NCBI RefSeq assembly: GCF_044759095.2
Contig: NZ_JBIYSM020000011.1
Span: 1-64,000, forward strand
Direction: 5' to 3'
Source of the DNA: JBIYSM02 sp044759095
GTDB lineage: Bacteria > Bacillota > Bacilli > Brevibacillales > Brevibacillaceae
DNA: 64,000 bases
Below are positions 1 to 7,968 of this stretch, in pieces. The notes below the pieces were generated by a model that was not told the DNA's origin, ran no database searches, and was given only the letters and a program-made list of their open reading frames with translations. The stretch's first letter is position 1; every line of letters begins with the position of its first letter. The position numbers and the translations under genes are program-made.

Positions 1-2
1 GT

Positions 3-77
3 GACTTCACCTTCCTCGAAAAGTTTTCGTGCGTGGTTGCTTGAAAACTTCTCCTTCTTGGGGTGAAGTCCTTTTTT
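3..77 (+). terminator. Nested hairpin and T-run, 3' end of an unseen transcript
   Basis: A perfect 9-bp stem pairs 3-11 with 62-70. An inner perfect 8-bp stem (21-28 with 43-50) lies inside it, and six T residues follow at 72-77. This is a Rho-independent terminator shape, but the long structured interior suggests the 3' end of a structured RNA rather than a simple hairpin. The gene it ends lies left of the window, so its identity is unknown. The transposon inserted about 40 bp downstream. Confidence 0.6.
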
Positions 78-108
78 ATGCTTTTCTAGTGCTTGATACT
101 AAAGCGCT

Positions 109-113
109 CAGAA
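109..113. repeat. Target-site duplication CAGAA (left)
   Basis: The five bases directly outside the left inverted repeat are CAGAA and are repeated exactly at 6312-6316 outside the right repeat. Five-bp duplications are the rule for Tn3-family transposition. Confidence 0.9.
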
Positions 114-151
114 GGGGTAGTTCCAGCGTAGCTGTTACCAAGTGCCAACTC
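114..151 (+). repeat. Left terminal inverted repeat of the Tn3 element
   Basis: It starts GGGGTAGTTCCAGCG and matches the reverse complement of 6274-6311 almost throughout, including an uninterrupted identical core of more than 25 bp (122-150). Length and the GGGG start are typical of Tn3-family ends. The recombinase stop codon is only 2 bp inside it. Confidence 0.92.
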
Positions 152-152
152 G

Positions 153-860
153 TTAAACCGGAAATTTATTGATCACCTCGTTATACTCAAACTGTGCATC
201 AGTGATCGCTAGCTTTGAATATACTTCCAGTGATTTCCGACTTTCATGACCAGAATAAGGTTGAATCAGCGCATCATCGATCCCTTGCTTTTTCAACCAG
301 GTCAGTAGAAAGTGACGGAGCATATGCGGTGATAAATTTTGAGCGAGTCCGGCTTCCACAGAATATTTGGCCAAAATCTTGCGGATTCCCCGATCCGTGT
401 ATTTCTTCTTCCAGGATGATTCAAATAAATACACGGCATGCTTCTTTTTCATCGAATCCGCGTGAATGGCCAACAGCTCTTTAAAGGTCTGTGGGAAAGG
501 AACAATCCGATCTTTACTGCCTTTACCTTTGTTGATCCGGATCTGGCAGTAATGGAAATCAATATCCGTCAGTTTGATATTGATTAATTCGCTGACGCGA
601 ACACCGGTATACATCAGAGTTTTCACGATCATCATGTCCTGAAAATTCTTTGCTTTCCAGACCACTTCGTAGTACCGTTTTAACTCTTCTTCGGTTGGGA
701 CATAGGGTAATTTTTTTGATGCTTTCGGTACCTCTATTTCAAGCTCGTCTCTTAGGTGCTGAAACAATCTTTTTAGGTAAGCATAGTCAGGTCGTTCTGC
801 CCGCAGGTATTTTGCCAGTTCGCGGGCTTTCTTTTTTGCAGATACACGTTTTTCATTCAT
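153..860 (-). CDS. Tyrosine recombinase/integrase of the Tn3 element (TnpI-like)
   Basis: A 235-residue phage-integrase-type recombinase. The catalytic set is visible: Arg in TGVRVSEL, Lys in KGKGSKDR, HMLRH giving His and Arg, then SGHES and the nucleophile Tyr in LEVYSKL. The N-terminal SAM-like DNA-binding part is short. In Tn4430-type elements such enzymes resolve cointegrates at an internal site, replacing the usual serine resolvase. That role is inferred here from position. Its ATG overlaps the tnpA stop by ATGA (857-860), so the two are probably translationally coupled. No frame damage is seen, so it is likely functional even though tnpA is not. Confidence 0.88.
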   Translation of the reverse strand: MNEKRVSAKKKARELAKYLRAERPDYAYLKRLFQHLRDELEIEVPKASKKLPYVPTEEELKRYYEVVWKAKNFQDMMIVKTLMYTGVRVSELINIKLTDIDFHYCQIRINKGKGSKDRIVPFPQTFKELLAIHADSMKKKHAVYLFESSWKKKYTDRGIRKILAKYSVEAGLAQNLSPHMLRHFLLTWLKKQGIDDALIQPYSGHESRKSLEVYSKLAITDAQFEYNEVINKFPV

Positions 861-3823
861 ACCAATTCACCTTCTAGTGGAATTCGCTCCTTCATGTCTA
901 AACGGAATGTACCATAAGGATTCACGTGGGTATAGATTAACGGGGTTAAAGCCCGGAAATCTTCTAGGGTCATCAGGTCAAACCATTTCTTCTCGGCTAA
1001 AATATTTTGAAACATGATGGTGTTGATGTACACCAGGCAGTTTTGTAACAAATGCAGGGATAGAACGGCCATTTCCTGATCTTCCATTCGATTCGTAGCA
1101 ATTTCCCCGCCCTTGCCATAGAAGATAAAGCTGTTGGCCGAGTTCCAGTTCTCTACGACATTTAATCCTTCATTAATTTCGCGGCGCAGCTCCTCGGAGT
1201 GTAAATAGTTACAGAGGAAGATAGTTTTTACGGCCTTTCCCAACTCTCCTAAAGCTTGATATGTAGGATGCTTCAGGTTATTCCGTGTGAATCGCTTTAG
1301 GATGGCTTCGGTTTCTGCGGTACCCAAGCGTAGAGCTGTCGCATATTTCATCATTTGGTCATACTGCTGCCGAATCAGCTCCCAGTTGATCGGGCGTGTC
1401 AGTACCGGTTGCAGATGAGGATAAGCATCTGTCATTCCTGCCTCTGGACGATACAGCTTTTGTGAATGGATCGCTTTTAATCGCGGCATGAGCTGAAAAC
1501 CCAGCAGATGACAAAAAGCAAAGGCGACTTCACTTTGGCCATGAGAATCCACATAGTTTTTCTCCACTTCCATATCGGTACAATGTCGGAGTAGCCCTTC
1601 GATCATAGCGGCAATCTCGGAAGAAGAACATGACTTGAGCTGAGAATAGATACACGTTGAATTTTTCTCGACATGCCAGTAAATCATGACACCTCGACCG
1701 CGGTACCGGATATGCCACTCTGTCATAAGGTTTTGGTCCCAGGCCCCGAACTTCTTCGAGTCTGAAGCGCAAGAAGTTGTTCCTTCCCCCCATATCTCCT
1801 GCATCCGCACTCGAAAGATCGCATTTACCACTTCAGCAATCGCATTACGCAGGTTGTCTTTGTGAATGAACTTACGTCGAATATACAGCAGATCCTTATA
1901 GCTTTCGCCATGATCACCGGCACTGACCCGTTTTAAGCCGGTATTGGTTCCTAAACCGTAAAGGGAAAGAATCAAACGCTTTTGCAGCGTCTCTCGATCC
2001 AAAATCTCACGGTTGGCTACCGTCTTGAATTGTTCCGTAAATGAAACGCGTAAGTCTGCCTCCTTCAAAATATCCAGCAGGCTGGTCATCGGCCAGCGAC
2101 GGGCAATTTCAGCTTTCACCCGTGCTAAATTCACCGGTTCTGCCTGTGGCTCCAATGGGGAGACAGAGATCCATCCGTTGCCTTTTTCCGTAATCCGTAC
2201 TTTCGAGTTCTTTGGCATACCAGCACTCAGCTTTTCTAGTCCTTGGTTCATCTCTTGTTTAAGTGCAGCAATAAACGAATCCGCATCTAACGGCTGATTC
2301 AATGCCTTGTAGTTTTCTTCACGGCGTTCCTCAAAATCGGCTGGAAGATCCTTGTCCGGATTCCGGTATCGGTTGGCCCCCGGTACCCAGATTTCTTTAC
2401 AACGTAATTTATCGCGAAGCATCTGCAAAGCGCTAATCTCGTAATTGATTCGGTTAATCCGTTCCTGGCCTTTGTCGTCTTTTTCGATAATGATTTCTCT
2501 GTATGCCGTTCTAATGACACCATCGATCGGAATGTCATTGGCTAAAGGGAAATAATGCAGACCGGTGTTCGCATACTTTTTGATCAGCTCCAATGCACGG
2601 ATCACCGGTTGATGAACCTCGTTATTGGAACGAAAATCAAGAATGCTGAGAATTTCCGGAACCATTCGACGGTAGTGGCTACCATAGGAGGCACGGATGA
2701 CAGTATGGATTTTTTCGCGGTAAGCCGGTCCGGTATGTTTAAATTCTTTGACAAGATCCTTCAAGGTTTGTTCATTGACCACTGGGAATAATACTTCTTT
2801 AATGATTCCATTTGGATGGTGGATAGCTGTTTGTGCTAGATTGAACAAGATTCCGTATTTGTTGCTGACTCGTCGTAAATCCTTCAGGATTTCCTTTTCT
2901 ACCTTACGTTCTGCTCGAACCCCAATACGATGAATGATCTGAATAAGGAGATCGACCAGGTTATCCGATATTTCCATGCTCCGAAGCCAGAAGAAAACCG
3001 ACAACAGCGTATACCGAATCGGTGAGGGATGACGGCGAAGTTCCCGAATGTCTTCTGTGGACACACGCTGCCGATATTTCTTCAGAACTTTAAGGGGGAT
3101 CTCTTTAAACAGGTTGTCCGGAAGTTCCAAATTTCGAATCGTGCGCAACTTATTGATTTCTTTTAATACACTCTCAAGCCCTGCTCGTCCGGGATCAGCT
3201 TTTAGTTCGTTAAAAGAAATCTGCCGATTTTCTTGTTGCGCTAGTTCTTCTTCGTCGTCAAATACAGTAATGCTTTCAATCAACGCATCCAATTTAGCTA
3301 ATGAGGACGATGGTAACTTTTGAAAAGTTGTTTGGAAGAATTGTTCCTCGTATGTGTGTATAGCTGAACGAATCAACCGTTCGATCCGATCTGGAGTGGG
3401 CGGTTCTACTTTCTGGTCCCGGAAATACCCATATGCAGCCTCTTTGAGATATTCAAACTCTTGATTATGATGAAGAACATGTTGGCATAGCCAATCCGTG
3501 GCTTTTGGTATATCCTCGACCGTTGCTTCTCGAAAACCATAGTACTACCGAATTTGCACGCGGTGACGTTTAATGGTCCGGCCGTTCCAGTCATACTGTG
3601 CATATACTCCAGGTTCCAATGAAAGCTGTTTTGCAATGTAAGCCAGGACTACTTTGGGAATTTCGAACTTATTGTTTGGAAAACGTGCCTCATATTGAAA
3701 AAACTTGAGAAGGGCTGCAAAACCAAGTTTTGACTCGCCTAATTTGTTTTCAATTAAAGCAAGTTCGTGTGGTAGCAAGGTAAAATGCTCAATTAACTCA
3801 TCTAATTCCCAATTTCGTTTCAT
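857..3823 (-). pseudogene. tnpA: Tn3-family transposase TnpA, split by an in-frame amber codon
   Basis: Read leftward from ATG 3823 (ribosome site AGGAGG just upstream), the frame encodes a 988-residue transposase of normal Tn3 length, interrupted only by TAG at 3545-3547. The two sides are in the same frame and the sequence between the stop and the TTG at 3374-3376 reads as continuous transposase, so this is a single nonsense change, probably GAG to TAG, and not a frameshift. The N-terminal DUF4158 part is 92 residues. The C-terminal part holds the DDE residues: Asp in CASDSKKF, Asp in NYVDSHGQ and Glu in GKGGEIAT. A TTG at 3376 could restart translation, but the product would lack the DNA-binding N-terminus. 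Confidence 0.9.
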
Positions 3824-4437
3824 TGAAATCCTCCTATCTATAAAGTTCCTAAAAACACCAGTACCGGAACAAATTCAATAGGATTAGTATAACTTTCGTG
3901 GTAGAAATATACAATAAAGGGCATGAAATGCCCGAAGTTCCAAATACTAATCTAAAATCGGAACTTAACAGTTTGTATGCGGTTATCATTCCAAATTGGG
4001 GTATTACCAAGATACGAGAAAAAATGGGTCATAGGCTGGATTATACTTCCAGTTATGACCCTTGATTTTGATACAAGTTTTGTTATGGAAGAGAGGAGGA
4101 AAATGGAATGGTTTCGAAGAGGAAATGACTTATCTCAAAAACGGTCATTCTTGAGATATATAAATGGCCGGTGATCCCTTAGCGTAGGAAAATCGATTTT
4201 TTATTGCAGCGGCCGGAGGTAGCGGAGTCCCCCTGATAACAAGCAGGTGCTAAGAAAGCGTATTGTGCTTTCCAAGCGCCTATTTGTTCTAGTTGGCTTC
4301 TTTATTACTCGCACCCTGACGAAAGGGTGGCAACGCACTTGAAAGCGCAGGAGGGAAGGATACCTTCAGAATCTCCGGAGCCCCAAAAGTGAACCTGTCC
4401 ACAGCGATGACCAAAACCATAGGATACATATGAAATA
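3824..4437. other. Gene-free stretch inside the transposon, possible recombination site
   Basis: No convincing gene is seen here; the open frame at 3977-4174 has no family resemblance and no good ribosome site. The part next to tnpA (about 3841-3975) contains inverted copies of ATACTAATC (3882-3890 reversed and 3944-3952), a palindrome GGGCAT-gaa-ATGCCC at 3919-3933, and paired GTTCC/GGAAC motifs. In tyrosine-recombinase Tn3 elements the resolution site lies beside the recombination genes and is built of such inverted motifs, so a resolution or operator site is plausible. Nothing recognisable was found in 4175-4437 apart from the 14-bp repeat at 4212. Confidence 0.35.
4212..4225 (+). repeat. 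14-bp direct repeat flanking the cargo (copy 1)
   Basis: GCCGGAGGTAGCGG here recurs with one mismatch at 5876-5889. The two copies bracket both cargo genes and may mark how the cargo entered the transposon. Similarity this short could also be chance. Confidence 0.4.
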
Positions 4438-4878
4438 TCATTCACTTCTTTGTAAAGTCACTACCTCTACTTTTGGGTTATGATTGCCGCCTTCCTCAAT
4501 CCATTCTATCGTTATCTGTCCTGATGTTGTATTTTGCACAATTGAAGTCCAATCGGTATGAATATCTCCACCACTAACACTATTTTCGCCATAGGCATTA
4601 GATTGTAACTCCGACTTGTTTGTTATATGGTGTGTTGATTCCCCTAATTCCGAATTGTTAGTTACGGAAGAATAGTCTAATTGTGATATTTTCAGAGTTT
4701 GTTTAGGTTTAATGATTGTCTCTTTCTTATATCGTTCACCTACTTTGGTTATTATCATGCGACCAAGCCAACTATTTGATTGGCCAGTCAATTCAATTGT
4801 TTGTTCTTTTTGATTCGTACAACCATATAAAACCAGAAACGCAAGAAAAATCACTAATAAGGTTTTTAATTTCAACAT
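4438..4878 (-). CDS. Predicted lipoprotein of unknown function (transposon cargo)
   Basis: A 146-residue protein with a charged start, a hydrophobic segment and a lipobox ending in LYGC at about residues 17-20, so it should be a membrane-anchored lipoprotein. The mature part is Ser/Asn/Thr rich and mostly beta-like, with no family I recognise. The start at ATG 4878 has a good AGGGAGG site. It lies downstream of the secreted-protein gene 4930-5685 with a hairpin between them, so they may form an operon with reduced read-through. Base composition is AT-richer than the chromosome around the element, which fits acquired DNA. A role alongside its secreted neighbour is only inference. Confidence 0.75.
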   Translation of the reverse strand: MLKLKTLLVIFLAFLVLYGCTNQKEQTIELTGQSNSWLGRMIITKVGERYKKETIIKPKQTLKISQLDYSSVTNNSELGESTHHITNKSELQSNAYGENSVSGGDIHTDWTSIVQNTTSGQITIEWIEEGGNHNPKVEVVTLQRSE

Positions 4879-4904
4879 TCATTCAACCTCCCTTGAATAA
4901 AATG

Positions 4905-4922
4905 ACCCTCCGTTCGGAGGGT
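4905..4922. terminator. Symmetric hairpin between the two cargo genes
   Basis: ACCCTCC and GGAGGGT form a perfect 7-bp stem with a 4-base loop, placed between the stop of the secreted protein and the ribosome site of the lipoprotein gene. On the minus strand the following bases are only moderately T-rich, so it may act as a partial terminator or a transcript-end protector. Confidence 0.5.
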
Positions 4923-4929
4923 TTTCTTC

Positions 4930-5685
4930 CTATTGAATTAAAGGCTGCATGGATCCAAACCCAGCATCGATTTGAAAGTACCAAGTGCTTGTAGATCTTT
5001 TTAGATCTGTACGCACATTCATACCATTGTATCCATCATAGGTTGAGACATTTACATGCCCCCAATCCGTAGAGGGTGTATTATAATACCATATTCCAGA
5101 GGTAGGATTAGAAGCAGTAGCACTCCCAGCTGCGTTAACCCAGTATTTTGATTTATTTTCATATTGTTGGCCGCCACAACCATAATAATTTTTCATTTGA
5201 GTGGCAGTCACTTGAGAATCAAGATTAACATATTTGTATCGATATTTGACTGCTTCAACCCATTGTACATTATCTGTTGTGATCATATCGTAGTGATACT
5301 CAATGTAGACTCTCGCGCTGTAAGTGTTATCGTAATTGTTATCTGATTTATAGGTGCTTTCGGCCACTATGGTTGTTACGTAAGATGTAACTGTTTTGTT
5401 TTCATTTTCTTTTTTGGATTTTTTCTCTTTCAGCTTTTGGGTTGTTTCATATACAACGGTAGAGCTGTTATCAGAACCTTTTACTTTTTTTATTAATGTG
5501 ACAGGCCCCTCATTTACGCCTTTTTTTGCTCTTTCAAGAACCTCATTGTCGTCTGTGATTTGTTGAGCTTCATAAACGATTTCTAGATCATCATCAACTT
5601 CATTGTTACCTGAATAGGCAAACGCAGATGTAAGAGATGAGAACAAAAGAAGCAGCATTGTCAATATTGAAAGAAACTTTTTCAC
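4930..5685 (-). CDS. Secreted protein of unknown function (transposon cargo)
   Basis: A 251-residue protein with a clear signal peptide (MKKF start, Leu-rich core, cleavage near SAFAYS at about residue 24). A Lys/Glu-rich stretch sits at about residues 85-95 (KLKEKKSKKENENK). The rest is rich in Tyr, Asn, Thr and Ser, with a CGG at about residue 170 and Trp-rich segments towards the C-terminus, suggesting an extracellular beta-rich domain. I recognise no family. The start has an AAGGAGG site. With the lipoprotein downstream it forms the only non-transposition cargo of the element. Toxin, adhesin or immunity roles are possible, but the sequence shows none of them directly. Confidence 0.75.
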   Translation of the reverse strand: MKKFLSILTMLLLLFSSLTSAFAYSGNNEVDDDLEIVYEAQQITDDNEVLERAKKGVNEGPVTLIKKVKGSDNSSTVVYETTQKLKEKKSKKENENKTVTSYVTTIVAESTYKSDNNYDNTYSARVYIEYHYDMITTDNVQWVEAVKYRYKYVNLDSQVTATQMKNYYGCGGQQYENKSKYWVNAAGSATASNPTSGIWYYNTPSTDWGHVNVSTYDGYNGMNVRTDLKRSTSTWYFQIDAGFGSMQPLIQ

Positions 5686-5736
5686 TTTGAAACCTCCTTT
5701 GATTTTAATGATTCATTACTTCTTCACACTATGACC

Positions 5737-5769
5737 ATTACCCTTTCTTTATTTCAAGAAAAAGGTAAT
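5737..5769. promoter_or_regulatory. Inverted repeat upstream of the cargo genes
   Basis: ATTACCCTTTCTT and AAGAAAAAGGTAAT face each other with one offset base and a 6-base spacer, about 50 bp upstream of the secreted-protein start. Position suggests an operator, but the sequence matches no site I know. Confidence 0.35.
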
Positions 5770-5875
5770 AAAGGGATAAAGACCCACTCCTTTTGCTCTG
5801 TCTCGGGACTAATGGTTGATCGCTTTTGAGTCATCATAGAAAAAAAGATCTGAAGCGATAACTTACTTTACGGCC

Positions 5876-5889
5876 GCCGGAGGTCGCGG
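5876..5889 (+). repeat. 14-bp direct repeat flanking the cargo (copy 2)
   Basis: GCCGGAGGTCGCGG matches 4212-4225 with one mismatch, in the same orientation, on the other side of the cargo genes. Confidence 0.4.
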
Positions 5890-5983
5890 TCTGGAGATCG
5901 GGGATACGTTTGCAGCAAGACAGGAAATTGTTTGGGGGCAACGAAGAGCTACTCATGGATTTCGGACCAAACGTAGTAGTTAA

Positions 5984-6163
5984 CGGAAACAGGACCGGTT
6001 CATTACAAAACCCGACGATGAAGATAATTTCGATTTACGAGAGGACTTATTAATGCATATGTCTCCATTGGGATGGGAACATATCAATTTCCTTGGCGAG
6101 TATCGTTTTGACCCAAAAGGAGTTACCACCTTAGACACCTTGCGGCCCTTGAATCAAGGATAG
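5984..6163 (+). pseudogene. C-terminal relic of a second Tn3-family transposase
   Basis: Fifty-nine codons read to a TAG at 6161-6163 and contain EDLLMHMSPLGWEHINFLGE, which closely fits the conserved C-terminus of Tn3-family transposases (xxSPLGWEHINLxGxY). The upstream frame is closed by TAA, so the rest of the gene is gone. It points rightward, towards the right end, while the element's own tnpA points leftward and ends in a different sequence (LTPLIYTHVNPYGTF). It is therefore a fossil of a different transposon, close to the right inverted repeat. Confidence 0.8.
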
Positions 6164-6273
6164 CAATAAAGCCGGTTACACCCTTACCCGTGGTGAAAAC
6201 CTGCTGTTTTTATGGTCAGAACTCCTTAGTGTTGTAAATCCGAGTTTTGCTGGCGGTATCTCGGTGGCGCTCC

Positions 6274-6311
6274 AAGTTGGCACTTGGTAACAGCTACGCT
6301 GGTACTCCCCC
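6274..6311 (-). repeat. Right terminal inverted repeat of the Tn3 element
   Basis: The reverse complement of this segment starts GGGGGAGTACCAGCG and matches the left repeat at 114-151 with about three differences. The target duplication CAGAA follows immediately. Confidence 0.92.
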
Positions 6312-6316
6312 CAGAA
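6312..6316. repeat. Target-site duplication CAGAA (right)
   Basis: Exact copy of 109-113. Removing the element and one copy restores the continuous chromosomal sequence between the terminator-like hairpin at 3-77 and the sigma-factor gene. Confidence 0.9.
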
Positions 6317-6419
6317 ATCTGCAAAAGGCTCACTGATAAAAAATTGCCATTTTGAAAAACCAAATGACCCTTTTCTTTAGTCTTATAAGTATAACATCTG
6401 AAAAAGGGAGGTGATTTCA

Positions 6420-6944
6420 ATGAATGATCTGGTCACCAGAGCACAGCAGGGTGATGATGACGCTTTTGGACAGTTAATTCAGCAATACAAAACGATATTG
6501 TATCGAACAGCTTATTCGTATACCCGAAATGAACAGGAAGCAATTGATATCGTACAAGAGGCTGTTTATAAGGCATATGTATCTCTAGATAGCTTAAAAA
6601 AGTCCACACATTTTCAATCATGGATGATAAGAATCGTCATTAACTGTGCCATTGACCATCTACGAAAAAGAAAAAAGCATCAATCAATCATCTGCTTTTT
6701 AACCATTGAGAAAGATAGGTCATTGAAACAACTGGTTTACCAAAATACGGATAACTTCCATGATCTCATTGATCATCTGGAGGAGAAGTATAAGACCATC
6801 ATTATCTTAAAGTACTTACATGACCTCACCATGCGGCAAATTGCAGAAATGCTTGAGATCCCCATCGGTACAGTAAAGACACAGTTGCACAAGGCTTTAC
6901 AGTTACTCCGCCTTGAGATGAAGGAGGGATGCGTCAATGAGTAA
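6420..6944 (+). CDS. ECF-type RNA polymerase sigma factor
   Basis: A 174-residue sigma-70 family protein with only regions 2 and 4, the layout of extracytoplasmic-function factors. Region 2 is at about residues 10-80 (GDDDAFGQLIQQYK, YTRNEQEAIDIVQEAVYKAY, FQSWMIRIVINCAIDHLR). Region 4 is at about 120-165 (LTMRQIAEMLEIPIGTVKTQL helix-turn-helix). The ATG at 6420 is chosen because GGGAGG at 6406-6411 is well spaced; a GTG at 6411 overlaps that site. It overlaps the next gene by 8 bp, which fits a sigma/anti-sigma pair. The transposon end lies 108 bp upstream and may have altered its promoter region. Confidence 0.92.
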   Translation: MNDLVTRAQQGDDDAFGQLIQQYKTILYRTAYSYTRNEQEAIDIVQEAVYKAYVSLDSLKKSTHFQSWMIRIVINCAIDHLRKRKKHQSIICFLTIEKDRSLKQLVYQNTDNFHDLIDHLEEKYKTIIILKYLHDLTMRQIAEMLEIPIGTVKTQLHKALQLLRLEMKEGCVNE

Positions 6945-7947
6945 CGAGTTAAAACAATGGGCCGCTCATATTCAAAAGATGGAAGCGCCAAAAGAGCTGG
7001 ATATTGCCATCGATCAAGCGATCCAAAAAGCGAAACAGGAGAAAAATAAAATCCGCCGTCCCAATTATAAAAAACCAATCCGTACGTTCTTATTTTTTGC
7101 AAGTTCAGCGGCTGTCTTGATGGCGTGCATGATCGGACCCGGATTCATTTCAACTTCCTGGGCAGAAGCGTTATCAAACACTCCTTTACTTGGAAAAATT
7201 TTTAAATCCATAGGAGATCTAGGCTTGAAAGAGGCAAGCAAACAGGGATTAGCGTCTTCTGTCCAAATGAGTACTTCCAGTCAAGGAATCACGTTGAATA
7301 TTTCGGAGGTTCTTTACGACGGTACACGACTTTCACTGGGCTACATGGAGGAATCCTCTCAGCCTTTGCCTGCCATAGACAAAAAGAAACCACGTTTTAA
7401 GTATGTGATAGACGGCTGGGACGTTCAATTAACCTCAGAAGCGGTGATAGACCAAAATCATCATATTGGCGTGATGAATTTAAGGCCATTAGAAGCACCG
7501 GACAGTATGCCCGATCCATTTCATCTTGAACTGAAAATTACCCAAATTGGAGATATTCAGGGAGAGTGGGATTTCACTATTCCCGTAAAAAAGAATGACT
7601 CGAAAACGAAATTCATTCAACCCAAAATTGTGGAACATATTGGAGATACCATTGTGCTGATCGATACCGTTACGTTTTCGCCACGCGGCACAGAACTAAA
7701 TATACGGACTATGGACGTGAATGAATCGGATGTAATCAATACCACCTTTACAGTTTCTGATGAGCAAGGTCGTTTCTTGGAACTTTTAGAAGGAAGCGGT
7801 TATCCAGTAAGCGCCCACGATGACAAGCGAGTTACTTTTAAGAGTAATTTCCTTTTTACCCCTGTAAGCCCAAAAACGTCAGTCCTGATACTGCATGTGA
7901 AAACACCGGAAGTAAAAGATTTTCAAATCAAAATCCCTGTAAAATAA
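6937..7947 (+). CDS. DUF4179 membrane protein, probable anti-sigma factor
   Basis: A 336-residue protein: a cytoplasmic N-terminus of about 47 residues with basic motifs, one membrane segment at about 49-70, and a large exported part. The DUF4179 region starts after the membrane span (ISTSWAEALSNTPLLGKIF) and is typical of proteins encoded directly downstream of ECF sigma factors. The 8-bp overlap with the sigma gene supports anti-sigma function: it would hold the sigma factor at the membrane until a surface signal triggers release. The signal is unknown. Confidence 0.85.
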   Translation: MSNELKQWAAHIQKMEAPKELDIAIDQAIQKAKQEKNKIRRPNYKKPIRTFLFFASSAAVLMACMIGPGFISTSWAEALSNTPLLGKIFKSIGDLGLKEASKQGLASSVQMSTSSQGITLNISEVLYDGTRLSLGYMEESSQPLPAIDKKKPRFKYVIDGWDVQLTSEAVIDQNHHIGVMNLRPLEAPDSMPDPFHLELKITQIGDIQGEWDFTIPVKKNDSKTKFIQPKIVEHIGDTIVLIDTVTFSPRGTELNIRTMDVNESDVINTTFTVSDEQGRFLELLEGSGYPVSAHDDKRVTFKSNFLFTPVSPKTSVLILHVKTPEVKDFQIKIPVK

Positions 7948-7968
7948 CGATAAAAGGAGAAGTGAACC

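Larger units (their letters stand above)
5686..5983. other. Upstream region of the cargo operon, no gene seen
   Basis: About 300 bp without a supported gene. It should contain the promoter for the leftward cargo operon. An imperfect inverted repeat lies at 5737-5769, and the second copy of the 14-bp direct repeat at 5876-5889. The right part merges into the transposase relic. Confidence 0.4.
114..6311. mobile_element. Complete Tn3-family transposon, about 6.2 kb, with tyrosine recombinase
   Basis: The element is bounded by 38-bp inverted repeats (114-151 and 6274-6311, about three mismatches) that begin with GGGG, and by a perfect 5-bp duplication CAGAA. Inside are, leftward, a Tn3-type tnpA and a tyrosine recombinase, then two AT-rich cargo genes (4438-5685) and a relic of another Tn3 transposase C-terminus (5984-6163). 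Tyrosine-recombinase Tn3 relatives such as Tn4430 and Tn5401 are known in Bacillus. Here tnpA precedes the recombinase gene. The in-frame stop in tnpA suggests the copy can no longer move by itself, although intact ends could still be mobilised in trans. Confidence 0.92.

Noticed and set aside
3374..3823. Frameshift as the cause of the split transposase
   Set aside because: The stop at 3545-3547 and the downstream frame are in the same phase (171 bases from the TTG at 3376), so a nonsense change is enough.
3977..4174. 65-codon open frame inside the transposon
   Set aside because: No ribosome site of quality, no recognisable motif, composition like non-coding DNA; treated as chance.
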